This document shows, piece by piece, positions 32,688 to 43,223 of a stretch of DNA of 64,000 nucleotides (the stretch's first letter is position 1; each line of letters starts with the position of its first letter). The DNA comes from Pseudoneurospora amorphoporcata. Lineage: Eukaryota > Ascomycota > Sordariomycetes > Sordariales > Sordariaceae. The position numbers and the translations under genes were made by a program. The notes beneath the pieces are model-generated. The model worked only from the letters and a program-made list of their open reading frames with translations, did not search any database and had not been told where the DNA came from. The stretch spans positions 1-64,000 of the forward strand of contig MU859237.1 in the NCBI GenBank assembly GCA_033297205.1. Reading direction: 5' to 3'.

Positions 32688-35213
32688 TTAACTTTTCCAA
32701 TACACACTCTCACTACTCTCCCAAGCAAACCGATTCCCACCACTCCTGTTATTCCTCGCCTCTCTTCTCCCCTTATCCGCTTCCCTCCAGTGATTGATCC
32801 TGTCACCGATAGCGACATTGCCATTTTCATTCCCGGTGGTCGGTCCAGTTGAAAATGGCACCTTGATTCTATGTCCTGCTGCTTCTTCCTCTACTCTAGG
32901 TCTGTTGTCGTCAAGTTGACGCTTAGGGTTCGGAGTAAACCCCGTTGCGCCGTCAGGTACCAAGGCCGACAAACCACTAGGAAGCGCAGACATCCCCGAG
33001 AGCTGCGACACATGCCGAGTGGGATCGATGCCGTTGGTGTTGTCTAGGTCCCAGTAGTAAGAAGGCTGGGTGCTGGGATGGTTGTGGCGACGGCTGGCGG
33101 CGCTGTAAGGGTTTTGATCGATGCCATGGCTGTGGAAGCGGTGGTTGTGATGGTGAAGGTGGAGAGGGGTATGCGGGACTTGCACATGCGCCTGCCTACT
33201 GTTCTGCTGCTGCTGGTTTTGCAGCTTTTGAAGGACGCTGCGGCGGTCGTTCAAATGGTTGAGGCGGTTGGAGATAATGTTCTTGTTAGCCGGGGGAATC
33301 CTATCGTCTCCGATGCCACTTCCCTTACTTCCGTTTCTGCTTCCGACACAGGTAGTCGACGACGAGTGACGAGCTGAAGGCTGAGAAGGTGGTGGCGGTG
33401 GAGGAACCCCGTGCCAGCTGTGTCTGTTGTCGGCGTACTCGTGGTGAACCTCAATCACCGTGTCTTTCTCCTTTACATCGGCAATGTGGCCATAGCCACC
33501 ATTATAGTATTCGCCTGGAAAAGCGCACGTGTCATCGATATCGAAGCGCGGCCGATTGCAGTCATAATGCCCGTTGACTTCAAGACCACCGCAGCCGTTA
33601 TTCCTATTTCCGCGCCGCCAGTGCTTGTCACAGGCGTAGAGAACGTCCGGACGGAGAGTCGAAAGCCTTTGCCAGTTAGTCAGGTTACTCTTTTCGTCCA
33701 AGACCATCATGATGCATCCAGCGACCAGCCCCAAGATCATAACAACGGTAATAACCCATGCACCGACTCGATCGGCAGTGCTAATCGGCGGCGCATTGCT
33801 AAATGGATCCGTCCTACCAACATCCCCGCCACCGGCGCCGGGGTCGCCCACACTCGTGCCGCCCGTATGGTTAGTAACAGGAGCGGCGACTCGCTGGATC
33901 ATGTTGGCCAGAACAAGCTCCATCACGGCCATCTGCTGGCCAACTCCCGTTGTGCCGTCCCACTTGCCATGTTCCGTCCACTTGAGTCCGCACATGCGAC
34001 CGTTGCTGCCGCCAACACACGTGGATGTGGCAGCAATGGCAGTGGATTCCAGGAGAGGCTTGATGCGGTAATATGTCCAGGGAGCCCACTTTGTTGTGGC
34101 GGCCATGGCGCGTGAGAGGTAGGCTTTGAAGCTCTGCTGGTCGAGATCGCAAAGGTTGACGGGTTCACAGGCAACTTCTGTCATGATGTTGCGTTGCGGG
34201 CCTGTAAAGAAGACACCAAGGCCGTTTATCAGGCCATCGACTCGACTCCGCCAGACCTCTTGAGTGCTGCCGGTGGTGTAGTTGTACATGGCTGCCGCGC
34301 CTAGGAGGAAGGCACCGCTGTTGTATGTCCATTGATAAGGAGTGATCTCGGAGCAGTTCCTTGTATGTGCGCCATCGTAAATGTAATAAGTCTGCGTATC
34401 CATGAACTTGGACGAGACCATCCAATCCCACGTTTTGTCTGCCCAATCGGCATATGACTGATTACCCGTGTACCGAGCGAGGCGAGCGGCAATGTTGAAG
34501 AAGCATGCTTGGGAAATGGAGTTCTTGTAGTCGTAGCCCTGGTTCCAGGTGAAGACCTGCCAGCGAAGCCCTCCACCGCACTCCTGGGTGTCCCACCGAG
34601 CAGCTTGCGTGTTGAATACGGCCTGTGCCAGAGCCAGCCATTGCGGCTTGTCGCTCGGTGGATCCTTGAATTTGTACTCGGCTGCTGACATGACCGTCAT
34701 TCCCCAAAACCCTTGGTCATCGTTACCTTCTGTCATGGTCTGGTTGGGCGGCATGTAGTCGCTGTTTGGGCCAGCTTGAAAGAGCAGTCCCTGCTGGATG
34801 AGGTCATTCCATTGTGTATCACCGGTGTAGTACCAGTAGTCAATCAGCGAGCCCATCAGGGCACCCGCCTCCCACCCTAAAGATGATAACATCGAGTGAG
34901 TAGATGGCTCTAGAGGAGTTGACTTATTTCACACCTCACTGACAGTAATATGGCTGAGGTAACAGGCCGGGAATACCTCCGGGTTTATCGCCGGAGTAGA
35001 ACGACATCATGTCTTGGGCCATGAAGCTGGCGGCATGCTTGAGCGAGTCTTGAATACGCATGTTAGCAACAATACTGTCGAGGAGGCACAGAGCAGGAAG
35101 CAACCTATTGAGCTCAAATCCATATTGTAGCCCGCGGCCATACTGGCTGTCATCAACAGGGAGGTTATCAGCCTGGCCCACAGGGAACTGGCCTCGATCA
35201 CATGGACTCTCAT
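32688..35213 (-). CDS. GH76 family protein (Dcw1/Dfg5-like, alpha-1,6-mannanase fold) with transmembrane anchor and long tail
   Basis: Three exons: 35213-35105, 35048-34944, 34876-32688, 800 aa. Exon 1 gives a signal peptide (LWARLITSLLMTASMAAG). Splicing yields SIDSLKHAASFMAQDMMSFY and then LPQPYYWWEAGALMG, the diagnostic start of the GH76 domain. The catalytic Asp pair is in NDDQGFWG (about D124/D125). Further markers are GGLRWQVF, NSGAFLLG and LTEVACEP-like EVACEPVNLC. In fungi, Dcw1/Dfg5 proteins act at the cell surface to link glycoproteins or GPI-mannans to the wall. Usual family members are about 450 aa and GPI-anchored. Here a Gly/Thr linker leads to a membrane helix (about 443-464) and a 330-aa Asn/His/Arg-rich tail. 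Donors GTTGCT and GTCAGT are non-standard, but the phases and the domain both require them; a GCTAAC branch site supports intron 1. Confidence 0.88.
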
Positions 35214-36462
35214 GATGGGACGGCTATATCCAACTTCGGTATGTAAGGGTGAAGAACAAGATCCAAGTTCAAAGACTCCAAAAAGTTCCAAAATTAGACA
35301 TCAAGGCTTGAAATGGGCACTTCAGTAGGTAGCAAGACGTGGAGAGACCGGGAGATGTGAAGAGAGACTAGACAACCGAGGAGATGAAGTGTGCCCCCAG
35401 ATGGGCTTGTGGTAACCCACACCAAGTTGGGAAATCCAGCACGGTCCCTTCCATCATGTCATGGTCGAGTATTTCAGGAGGCAAGGTCCAGGTGTTCGTT
35501 CAATGGCGTAGCTTCCCCTTCTGAGAGTCAGTATCGAGTCCTACGAGATCAAGAAGCAAGCGGGCACCCGTAACCTTCTGGAAATGGCTTAAAGAAACTG
35601 CCGCCAGACAGGAAAGCAAGGTGTGGAATATTTCGGAGTATGCTGGCCACTTGACCACCTCCAGGCAAGCAACAGTCAATGAATTAGTTGTAAGCCAAAC
35701 CTGAATGGAAGGCAACTGGCCTCAGGGGCAGCATTGCCATTTTCGAAGTGAATGAGAACCTTGAGCTCCCTTGTCCTGTATGGAAAGTACATACGGACCC
35801 AAGTGACATTGACGTCTGCATTCGCCAACCCTGTGTACAGAGGTCTGTGCTCTCCTGATTTCCTGAACTTGGGTGCTCCATGTTGAACCTCGAACTGAAG
35901 TGTACCGTTATGTGTGCCGCCCCGCGTAGACGGAAAGAAGCGCGGCGGATACGGATAAGTGGGACAAAGCGCTTCTGTGAAAGCAGGAATCAAGTACCAA
36001 AGGTTGCATGCTTGACGGATACCTCTAGGCATGCCCGGTAAAATAATATGTGGGCGAATCCAAAAAAAGGCATGTAACGGACATCCATATTCTGTGCAGG
36101 ATGAAGATGCAGAGTCCAAGGTCTGTTAGAACCTTGCGGGGCAAACGCTGGAAACGCTAACAAATCCGGACAACGCCAGAAGATCAAGGTTCACAGTCAT
36201 GGACGTGCTGCATTATCACATTCACTCAGAGGGGCGACTTGAAAACTGATTCCCACCAGACAGTCTGTCCATTAAATATTCATCGAAATTGTTCCTGGAG
36301 CTCTTCCCTACTTTCCCGGAAACCCAAGCAACCTATAGTAGGAAAAAAACCCAACCTTCTGTTCAACATTCCGATACCACCAAACATCCATCCTCTTGAT
36401 TGGTATACCCAATCCAGACTGACGACATTAACACTTGGTCATAATTTTCTCTTCCAGACAAC
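35214..36462. promoter_or_regulatory. Divergent promoter region of the GH76 and EAF-domain genes
   Basis: About 1.25 kb separates two opposed starts. A minus-strand open frame (35676-36119, 147 codons) contains a few peptide-like stretches but no motif, signal or splice support, so I do not call it. No other gene seen. Confidence 0.45.
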
Positions 36463-39066
36463 ATGCCCATCGCCGACCTTCTCGACGAAATTGACAATGC
36501 CCCGAGGTCTCGTCCTCTGGTGGACAAGGCCGTAGAGCCTCCTCCTCCTCAAGCCCCAGAGAACAGGCCCCGTCTTCTGCGTGTGTCCATGCCCGGTTCA
36601 GCTTCCCGCGCAACCTATGAAATGGCAAAGGAAACAACGACAAGTCTTCTCCAAAGTCGTGGTGCGCCAGGGACAGGGTCTAGCCTCAACCCCAACAAGC
36701 AAGCCGTTGCTTCTTCCAGGAACAACGGCGGATCCCCCACACAGCCCCCCAGGGCGGGCTTCGGCCCCACTCGCACCCCACGCACCACCAGTGCCCGTGC
36801 GGATCCTCTCGCCAGGCCGAACCAAAACCCGGGGTAAGTTTGTTCGTCAATTGGCCGTCACTTGCTGAGCCGCTGAACCCTACAAGTACCTATGCACTTT
36901 CCAGGCCTCCAGCCCCTGTGATAGGCTGTGATAAGCTGCGGGACAGACCACTGTCCGATGATCGCCGCTTGGGCAGGCCCCATCTCTCACAACCTGGAAT
37001 CCACGCGGGCTCCATCCTGCGCCAGCTTTCCGTCACACTCCCTCCTTTCACATCATCCGACGACTCCATCCATTGACCATCCACTCCTTCATCGTTCTCA
37101 GCGTTCCACCTTGCATCGTGCCATTCACCCCTCGCTTCGTTGCCGACTTTTTGTTCGTTTGTCTCGTTGCTTGTTCCTTCCTTCATTGTGTCTGCACTGC
37201 TAGCCTTCCACGCTTCCCAGTCTAACTGACCAACCCACAACCAGTCCCTCCGACCGCCGCTCGCCTACCGGTACTACTGCCCCGTCGACTTCGCAACCGA
37301 CTGTCCGCAACCAACAGACCAAGAAGAGCGCAAACCCTTTCCCGCCCAAGAAGCGCACTGCCAACAAGTCCACAGCTCCATCGTCCTCTCGTGCCGCTGC
37401 TCCCTCCACCAAGGCCCAACCCAAGCAGCCATCCAAGCAGGTCAACGAACAGGTCAAAACTGAACACAACTCCGACGACTCAGACCACGACTCTCTGTTT
37501 GGCGATACTGTGCTTGAAAGCATCGAAACCCGCTCGAAACCCGCTCCCGTCCGCCGCCAAAAAGGCTCCCAGCTGAGGAAGATCATCGGCCAGGAGAAAC
37601 GCGGCGCCACGGCGAGGCGACAGGCGCAAAAAAAACTCGAAACAGAAAGCGCCAAACGAGCCGCCGAGGAATATATCGAAGCCGAGAGACGGGTAGAACT
37701 TGCCAAAAGAGCAGAGGCTGCGAGAATAGCCAGAGAAGCCGAAGAAGCTCGGGATCTCGCCGCGAGATCTTTGATCAGCCCTTCGCTCACCCCTACGGTT
37801 ATCCCGCCCATCGGCGAGGTGAAGCTCAACCACGGAAACCCATTGTCAGCACTCTTGGTAACTTCAGACGCCAATATGGAGCCACCAAAACATGGGAACT
37901 ACCCCATCATCCTCAGTGATGCCTTGCTGGGCAAGGCGTCCAAAGAAACAGTCAGCGGCATTCGCTGTAAGTTTTCATTTCCTTTCTTGTCAGCTTCTGT
38001 AAACCCACCGCTGACCTTGACATATACAGACAACCACAAACCGACACTCTCGTCTGACATCGCCCCGAGCCAAGCAAGGCTTAAGCGGTCTGCTAAGGAT
38101 GGCTCGTACAACCTCGGCTTCGATGATAACGGAGACAAATATCAATACAATGGCGTCCGCACTGCAGCAGACAGTCAATATGTACTCGTATTCGACCCAG
38201 ACCGCAAAGCTTTCGTCCTCCACCAGGTGGATTCAATGTTCAACATGAACATCACCAAAACGCCGACCGACACCAATGCCGCGAAGCAGTACCCTCCTTT
38301 GGATGTGAAGGGTACCGTCCTCGACAAGCCGGCCCCCAAGCAAAAGGCATCGACAGCTGCATCCAAGAACAAGGAAGCGCCTACCAAGAACGCACCTGCT
38401 GGCAGGGGAAGAGGAAAGGCAGCCCAGAGCAAGCAAAACCCCGCAACCTCCAAGCCTGCATCGCCGCCGCCTGCAGAGGCAGAAGGACACGCACACAAGC
38501 GCCGCAAGCCATCACCCGCTGATTCCGAAGACGAGGATGACGATGATGGTGGCTTGACGATAGAATACCCCGATGGTCCCCCACCAGAGCGGTTCAAGCC
38601 GGCAGGCCCTAAGTATGCCTCGCCTGCTATCGCCCTGACCCGTCGCTTTTCCGAGTTTGCGGCAGCCTACAACCCTGACGAGGAGGAGGACGTCAATATG
38701 GACGCCGAGTTCGAGTTCGAGTCTCGGTTCAACGAAGACGCCGATGGAGAAGGCGGTGGATACGAGGACGACGATGAGGAGGAGGAAGACGAAGACATGG
38801 TGGATGCTTTGGCCTTACCCAGCCCGATCAACAAACCGGCGGCAATGGTAAGGTCTACTAGCTACCAGGAGAACCCAATGTCTCCTCCTGATCGCTTCAG
38901 TTTCGACGACGGCTCCGACATGGAGGCGGAGTTCGAGAATGTTGAAGAGTCGGCGCCGACCAACAATCAGGCTAATGCCGCTGATGTCATTGATGATGAC
39001 GATATTGCTGCCATGGAGGCGGAACTTGCGAAGGAAGCGGAGAGTGACGTTAGTGAGGAGGAGTAA
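36463..39066 (+). CDS. Protein with an EAF (ELL-associated factor) domain, transcription elongation
   Basis: Three exons: 36463-36833, 37245-37966, 38030-39066, 709 aa. EAF proteins bind ELL and stimulate RNA polymerase II elongation. The EAF N-terminal domain is at about 335-440: GNYPIILSDALLGKASKE, then GIRYNHKP (made only by splicing the 63-nt intron 37967-38029, which is in frame and stop-free), then NLGFDDNGDKYQYNGVR and YVLVFDPDRKAFVLHQVD. The C-terminal part is acidic and Ser/Pro-rich and ends DVSEEE, a likely activation-type tail. Before the domain lie 330 unusual residues: a Pro-rich segment and an Ala/Glu/Arg coiled coil (QLRKIIGQEKRGATARRQ; ERRVELAKRAEAARIAREAE). Most EAF proteins begin at the domain; an in-frame ATG at 37876 would give that form. 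An acceptor at 37220 is an alternative for intron 1. Confidence 0.72.
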
Positions 39067-40649
39067 TTTCGTGCCCGCATATCTGCATTTTGATTATGGG
39101 GTATGATCGGTTCGGTACCTTGGACATCGTGGGATGCATGCGATTTCTTATGGCTTCTGCTTTTTCTTCGTTCCAGGCGTCAGAGACGGTTCACGCGAGA
39201 CATACCCTCATGGAATTGTCAGCATTTTGCAAGGGATGGGCGTTTGGGCAGTCATGGAAGCTGGCCTCAGGTTTATAAGCGTTTTAAGCTTGATTTGCGG
39301 AGGAATTGGAAACAGGCAGGAGGTAAACTTAGCGATGAAGTGACTGTTTTCGTCTTCTTGGCAGCCACGAGTCAGGCAGATCTATTATACAGAAGGAGTC
39401 GGTGGCTCACAGGACGGGCTACGGCACTGGTGGGATTCTCTATTAGTTTTAAGGATCAAGACAGCGATTGCTTCTATACCGTGATGCTCTTTTATTTAAG
39501 CATCAATACAAGCAATTGTTTACATTTCATCGTGCTCGACTTGTGCATATCTGGTCTATCTGACTTGGTGAATGGTTCACTCGCAACCGAAGGTTTTGTA
39601 AATAATGCTCTTCAAGGTTCCCAAAGCAGAGTTCGATGATCTAACCTTGTATGCTCTACATTTGGGAGATCGTTGATGCGATCACAGATCATCCAACAAG
39701 TTCTCCCCACCTCTATGAGCATTGCCGCTATAATCAGTCCGCACCATGTCGAGTGATCCTTCGCGGTCGTAAATGCATACAGAACAGGACCAGTAGCGTC
39801 AAGGCCCGAGTGCTTCCAAACTGCCTGGTAGAGACAGAGCTTACATCCCGGTCTCTAGTGCTCCCAACTTGCAACTCCCAACTCGCGACTCCCGCCTCCA
39901 TGACAACCATCTCTAAGATCAGTGGTGCCATTAGGCTTCGTAAGATAACCTAGCAGTAGCAACTCTGAAAAGTTCCTCCCATTGTATATGACAGGAATTT
40001 CTGTGAGCAAAATGTCTCCAGCACTAATCCGTCCCTTTCCTCCACAGAACGATAGCATTGAACGTGGTCTGTGAAGAAACTTCGGCGGGCGTAAACCTCG
40101 TGAGATATACGTAGTTCCGAACTAAGTCGAACAACACCCTGGAACTATCCCATTCTAGAGTCCGATCCAAGGTATGGTACAGGTAGGTAGGTCTATGTAT
40201 GTGTGTGTTATAATCTACCCCCATCGCTATCCGTGGATCCAGTCCGATATGAGGTCATCGTACACAACTGTTCGTAGTTTCTGCTTCCCTCCAGCTTCGA
40301 AATTGGAAATAGGCTCCCCCAAGTAAGCTGGTGACAACTTCGGAAGCGGTATGTTACCTACTTTGGAGGTAACAATGAACAAGAAAGAAAAAGCAAAAGA
40401 AAAAGAAAAGAAGATGAGGGAGAAAGTTTGGTCGTGCTCCAACCGCCAGCGGTTACGTCTTCCAACCGATGCTCACGACGCTCTCTCACCGAGTTATGTG
40501 TTAAAACATTTCCGTATGTCGTGGTCCTGCCACAACTATGCCCCGGCCCCAAATCGAGAGAGTCGTTAAGAGGTGTAGCTTCACGTCTTTGTTTCGGATG
40601 TTGAGAAACCTCGATGGCGTGAATTATGGTAGAAAAAGGAGATCAAGAC
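39067..40649. other. Convergent intergenic region (3' ends)
   Basis: This lies between the stops of the EAF-domain gene (+) and rid (-). A 178-codon open frame at 39103-39639 has no motif and lies where a 3' untranslated region is expected. GTAGGTAGG/CCTACC motifs near 40180 are common in intergenic DNA of this window. No gene supported. Confidence 0.5.
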
Positions 40650-43223
40650 TCAGTCTGAAAGCTCCATAGGCTCTTCCTTCGTACCCTTCTTGTTCTCTTT
40701 CTTGACCCAAACCTTGGGAGAGCTGGAGCTTGAGCCTGACCCTTGTGCTGGTGAACCCGAGCCATTGGATGGTGTTGATGACCCTAAACTTGAAGTTGCG
40801 GTAGTAGAACTTATGGAGCTCGTAGAGCTTGGTGAGCTGAATGGTTCTGTCCGTGGCGGTGGCACGGTGAAGAATAACCTTCTGCGAACACCTTGCATGT
40901 CATAAGAAGAATTGCCTCTGGGCAAGGTCTGCGTTTGCTGAGCTCGAGAGGAAGAGGGTCTGGGGTCTGGGCTTGGGCCCAAAGGTGAGGGTGCCACTGG
41001 CCTTGGGGATATGAATAATCCGCCACGTATATGGTGTGAAGAACCCGGCTGTTTGGAAGGAGGGATCAGGGGTGATACCGAGGTTGAGAAAGGGGTTGAA
41101 GGGGATGAACCCCGTGGTGAGTCTGCTGAGGACTCGCGAATGGTAGCCGAGTCAGATCTCGCGTCGTCGTCTTGCTCCAGTTCAAGAGTGGACATATCTT
41201 CGTCGAGATCAATAACCGTCTTTTGCTTTGCTTGACTTGGGGATGCGTCTAAGCGTGCCCTTTTGGTTCGAATATACGCGCTGTCGTCGTCTTGCATTAT
41301 TTCAACGGCATTGAACTGGCGCCGTTTTCGGCTGCTCAGGAACGTGACTTCATTTTCCCGCCTCGATGGTGTTCGAAAGGGCCCGGGTACGACGCGTGCC
41401 TGATGGACACGAACCACATTGTCTTGCGTATCTAACCAGTTGGCAAGATGTTGGTAGAGTAGCTTGACAAATATCGGCGGAAATGCATTCCCGATCTGCT
41501 TCTTAATATAATTCCCCGCAAATTGGTGATGCAGAGGAAAGCCCTGTAGCAGGGCATACTCCAACGGCGTGAACTGTCTGATCCCTGACCAATGATAGTT
41601 CTCGGCAGCTCCGCAAGTAACCGTATAGGGGAGGGGTTTATCCCCATCCCAAGGTGCTTTGGGAGTCGGGAATGGTTGTAGGTAGGGTTGATGAAAGTCG
41701 TGACGCCTTCTTTCGTCGATCATCGATAGAGCCTGTCGGGCCGTGGTTCCGGGCTTAAGCCCTCCGTTCCTCCGGCTACGGCAAACTTCTGGGCTATGCG
41801 TTGGTGGTGGAAACGGGGGGAGTTTTTCACCGGGGCCGGCACCAATCATTATAAGCCTTCGTCGAGGCTGTGGTAGCCCATAGTGGGAGAAGTTGATGAC
41901 TTTCCATCTGACCGAATATCCGTGATCGGTGAAGCCTCGTACTAAGCTCTGGAAAAAGTTTGCAAATCTTGGGTGAAGAATCCCAAAGGTCTGCTCCACA
42001 GTGAAAAGCCGTGGACGGATCTTCTCAATTAGGTGGGTGCAAGAAAAGAGGATTGCTAGATTCTTCTCGTCATTCTGGCCGGGTCGTGTATGGGCGGGAG
42101 ACCATACTTGGCATGGTGGCGAGAGGTGGAGGATATCGACGCGGTGCTTGATGTTTTTATCGACGATGAAATCATGCATATCGACGTTGTAAATAGTCGT
42201 TGCGTGAAAGTTCGCGTTGAGAGATGCTATGGCGTGCTCCCAGTTATCAACACAAAATTCCAGATGAAGACCGGAATCCGTGATGCCTCGCGATGCGCCA
42301 CCAGCACCGGCAAAGGTGTCCCCGGCCGTATACTTTTGGTCACGCGACACATGTGTTGGGCCATGTACCGGCATTGAATGGGTGGGGTCGTCTAGGTGAA
42401 TATGGTGTGGGCGCCGGCCTTGTTGTTCGGCAGGTATGAAAGACCCTCCTCGAACCTTTCCACCCCGCCAGCCATTCACCAGTACCTCGTCAAGTAGTCG
42501 AAACTCCTCATCAGCTGCATCCTCTCCAATCCTAACAAAGGCCCATTCCCGGGGCTTGCTTTGGTCTCCAGCTGTTTGGTAATATTCAATATAATAGTAC
42601 CGGGATACGAGGATTCCCATGTCCTCCACCTGTTGCCGCTTGCTCGCCATTTCGGCATATTTGTCCCGGTATCGGGGAAATGGGGCATTCGTTACGCGGA
42701 GTTTTCTCGTCGTCAGTATGTTCTCGGGTTTGATGTCGAGGAGAGCTTGTTCTCGCCAAGATTGAGGGTCGTGGATGTCGACTAGAGCAACCAGACAGCA
42801 CTCGTTCAGTTGCTTCGGAAGCATGCCGTTCATCTTCTTTGCCCTCGTAAATCCATGGCCTCGGATGGTGATGTGGCTTGTGTAGGCCTGTCGTAACTCT
42901 ATAATATAGTGAACACGGACAAAGCTTATAAGAAATCTGCTGATTGGTTTCGGTTCCTTTAGTTCAACGGTCATTCCTGGCCGTAGAACAAAGTTTTGTT
43001 CATGTAGAAAAAAGGACGGCAGAGATTTCTCTTCATCCCTTAATCCTATTTCTCCCCTGCGCTCGCGAGGCTCGAGATCATCTTCTGTAATATCGATCAC
43101 CTCGGCGACCTCCTGTTCGACCTCTTCCTCGTCGTGTATCTGGATGGCGTCTTCTTCATCATCGACAACAAAGGGGTTTTGCTCTCCTCCCGGCAGGGAC
43201 TTTGGCTCCCAAATGTCAACCAT
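40650..43223 (-). CDS. rid: RID, Masc1/RID-family cytosine-5 DNA methyltransferase homolog (RIP defective)
   Basis: One frame of 857 codons. RID is required in Neurospora for repeat-induced point mutation, the premeiotic C-to-T mutation of duplicated DNA; Ascobolus Masc1 acts in methylation induced premeiotically. The ten-motif methyltransferase core is present: motif I DTFAGAGGASRG (about 302-313), the catalytic PPCQVW with C371, motif VI as EQT (410-412) rather than the usual ENV, motif VIII QPRRRLIMIG (452-461), and QIGNAFPP (576-583) for motif X. The EQT triplet is the hallmark of the Masc1/RID group. The N-terminal 290 residues have an acidic start (DDEEDAIQIHDEEEV) and a region resembling a degenerate BAH-like domain. 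The C-terminal 220 residues are Ser/Pro-rich. The gene is head to head with the glycosylase gene. I see no breaks. Confidence 0.93.
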   Translation of the reverse strand: MVDIWEPKSLPGGEQNPFVVDDEEDAIQIHDEEEVEQEVAEVIDITEDDLEPRERRGEIGLRDEEKSLPSFFLHEQNFVLRPGMTVELKEPKPISRFLISFVRVHYIIELRQAYTSHITIRGHGFTRAKKMNGMLPKQLNECCLVALVDIHDPQSWREQALLDIKPENILTTRKLRVTNAPFPRYRDKYAEMASKRQQVEDMGILVSRYYYIEYYQTAGDQSKPREWAFVRIGEDAADEEFRLLDEVLVNGWRGGKVRGGSFIPAEQQGRRPHHIHLDDPTHSMPVHGPTHVSRDQKYTAGDTFAGAGGASRGITDSGLHLEFCVDNWEHAIASLNANFHATTIYNVDMHDFIVDKNIKHRVDILHLSPPCQVWSPAHTRPGQNDEKNLAILFSCTHLIEKIRPRLFTVEQTFGILHPRFANFFQSLVRGFTDHGYSVRWKVINFSHYGLPQPRRRLIMIGAGPGEKLPPFPPPTHSPEVCRSRRNGGLKPGTTARQALSMIDERRRHDFHQPYLQPFPTPKAPWDGDKPLPYTVTCGAAENYHWSGIRQFTPLEYALLQGFPLHHQFAGNYIKKQIGNAFPPIFVKLLYQHLANWLDTQDNVVRVHQARVVPGPFRTPSRRENEVTFLSSRKRRQFNAVEIMQDDDSAYIRTKRARLDASPSQAKQKTVIDLDEDMSTLELEQDDDARSDSATIRESSADSPRGSSPSTPFSTSVSPLIPPSKQPGSSHHIRGGLFISPRPVAPSPLGPSPDPRPSSSRAQQTQTLPRGNSSYDMQGVRRRLFFTVPPPRTEPFSSPSSTSSISSTTATSSLGSSTPSNGSGSPAQGSGSSSSSPKVWVKKENKKGTKEEPMELSD

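Noticed and set aside
35676..36119. 147-codon minus-strand ORF in the GH76/EAF divergent region
   Set aside because: A few peptide-like stretches but no motif or splice support; left as a note in the intergenic entry.
39103..39639. 178-codon plus-strand ORF after the EAF-domain gene
   Set aside because: Falls where the 3' untranslated region is expected; no domain, start context or similarity visible.
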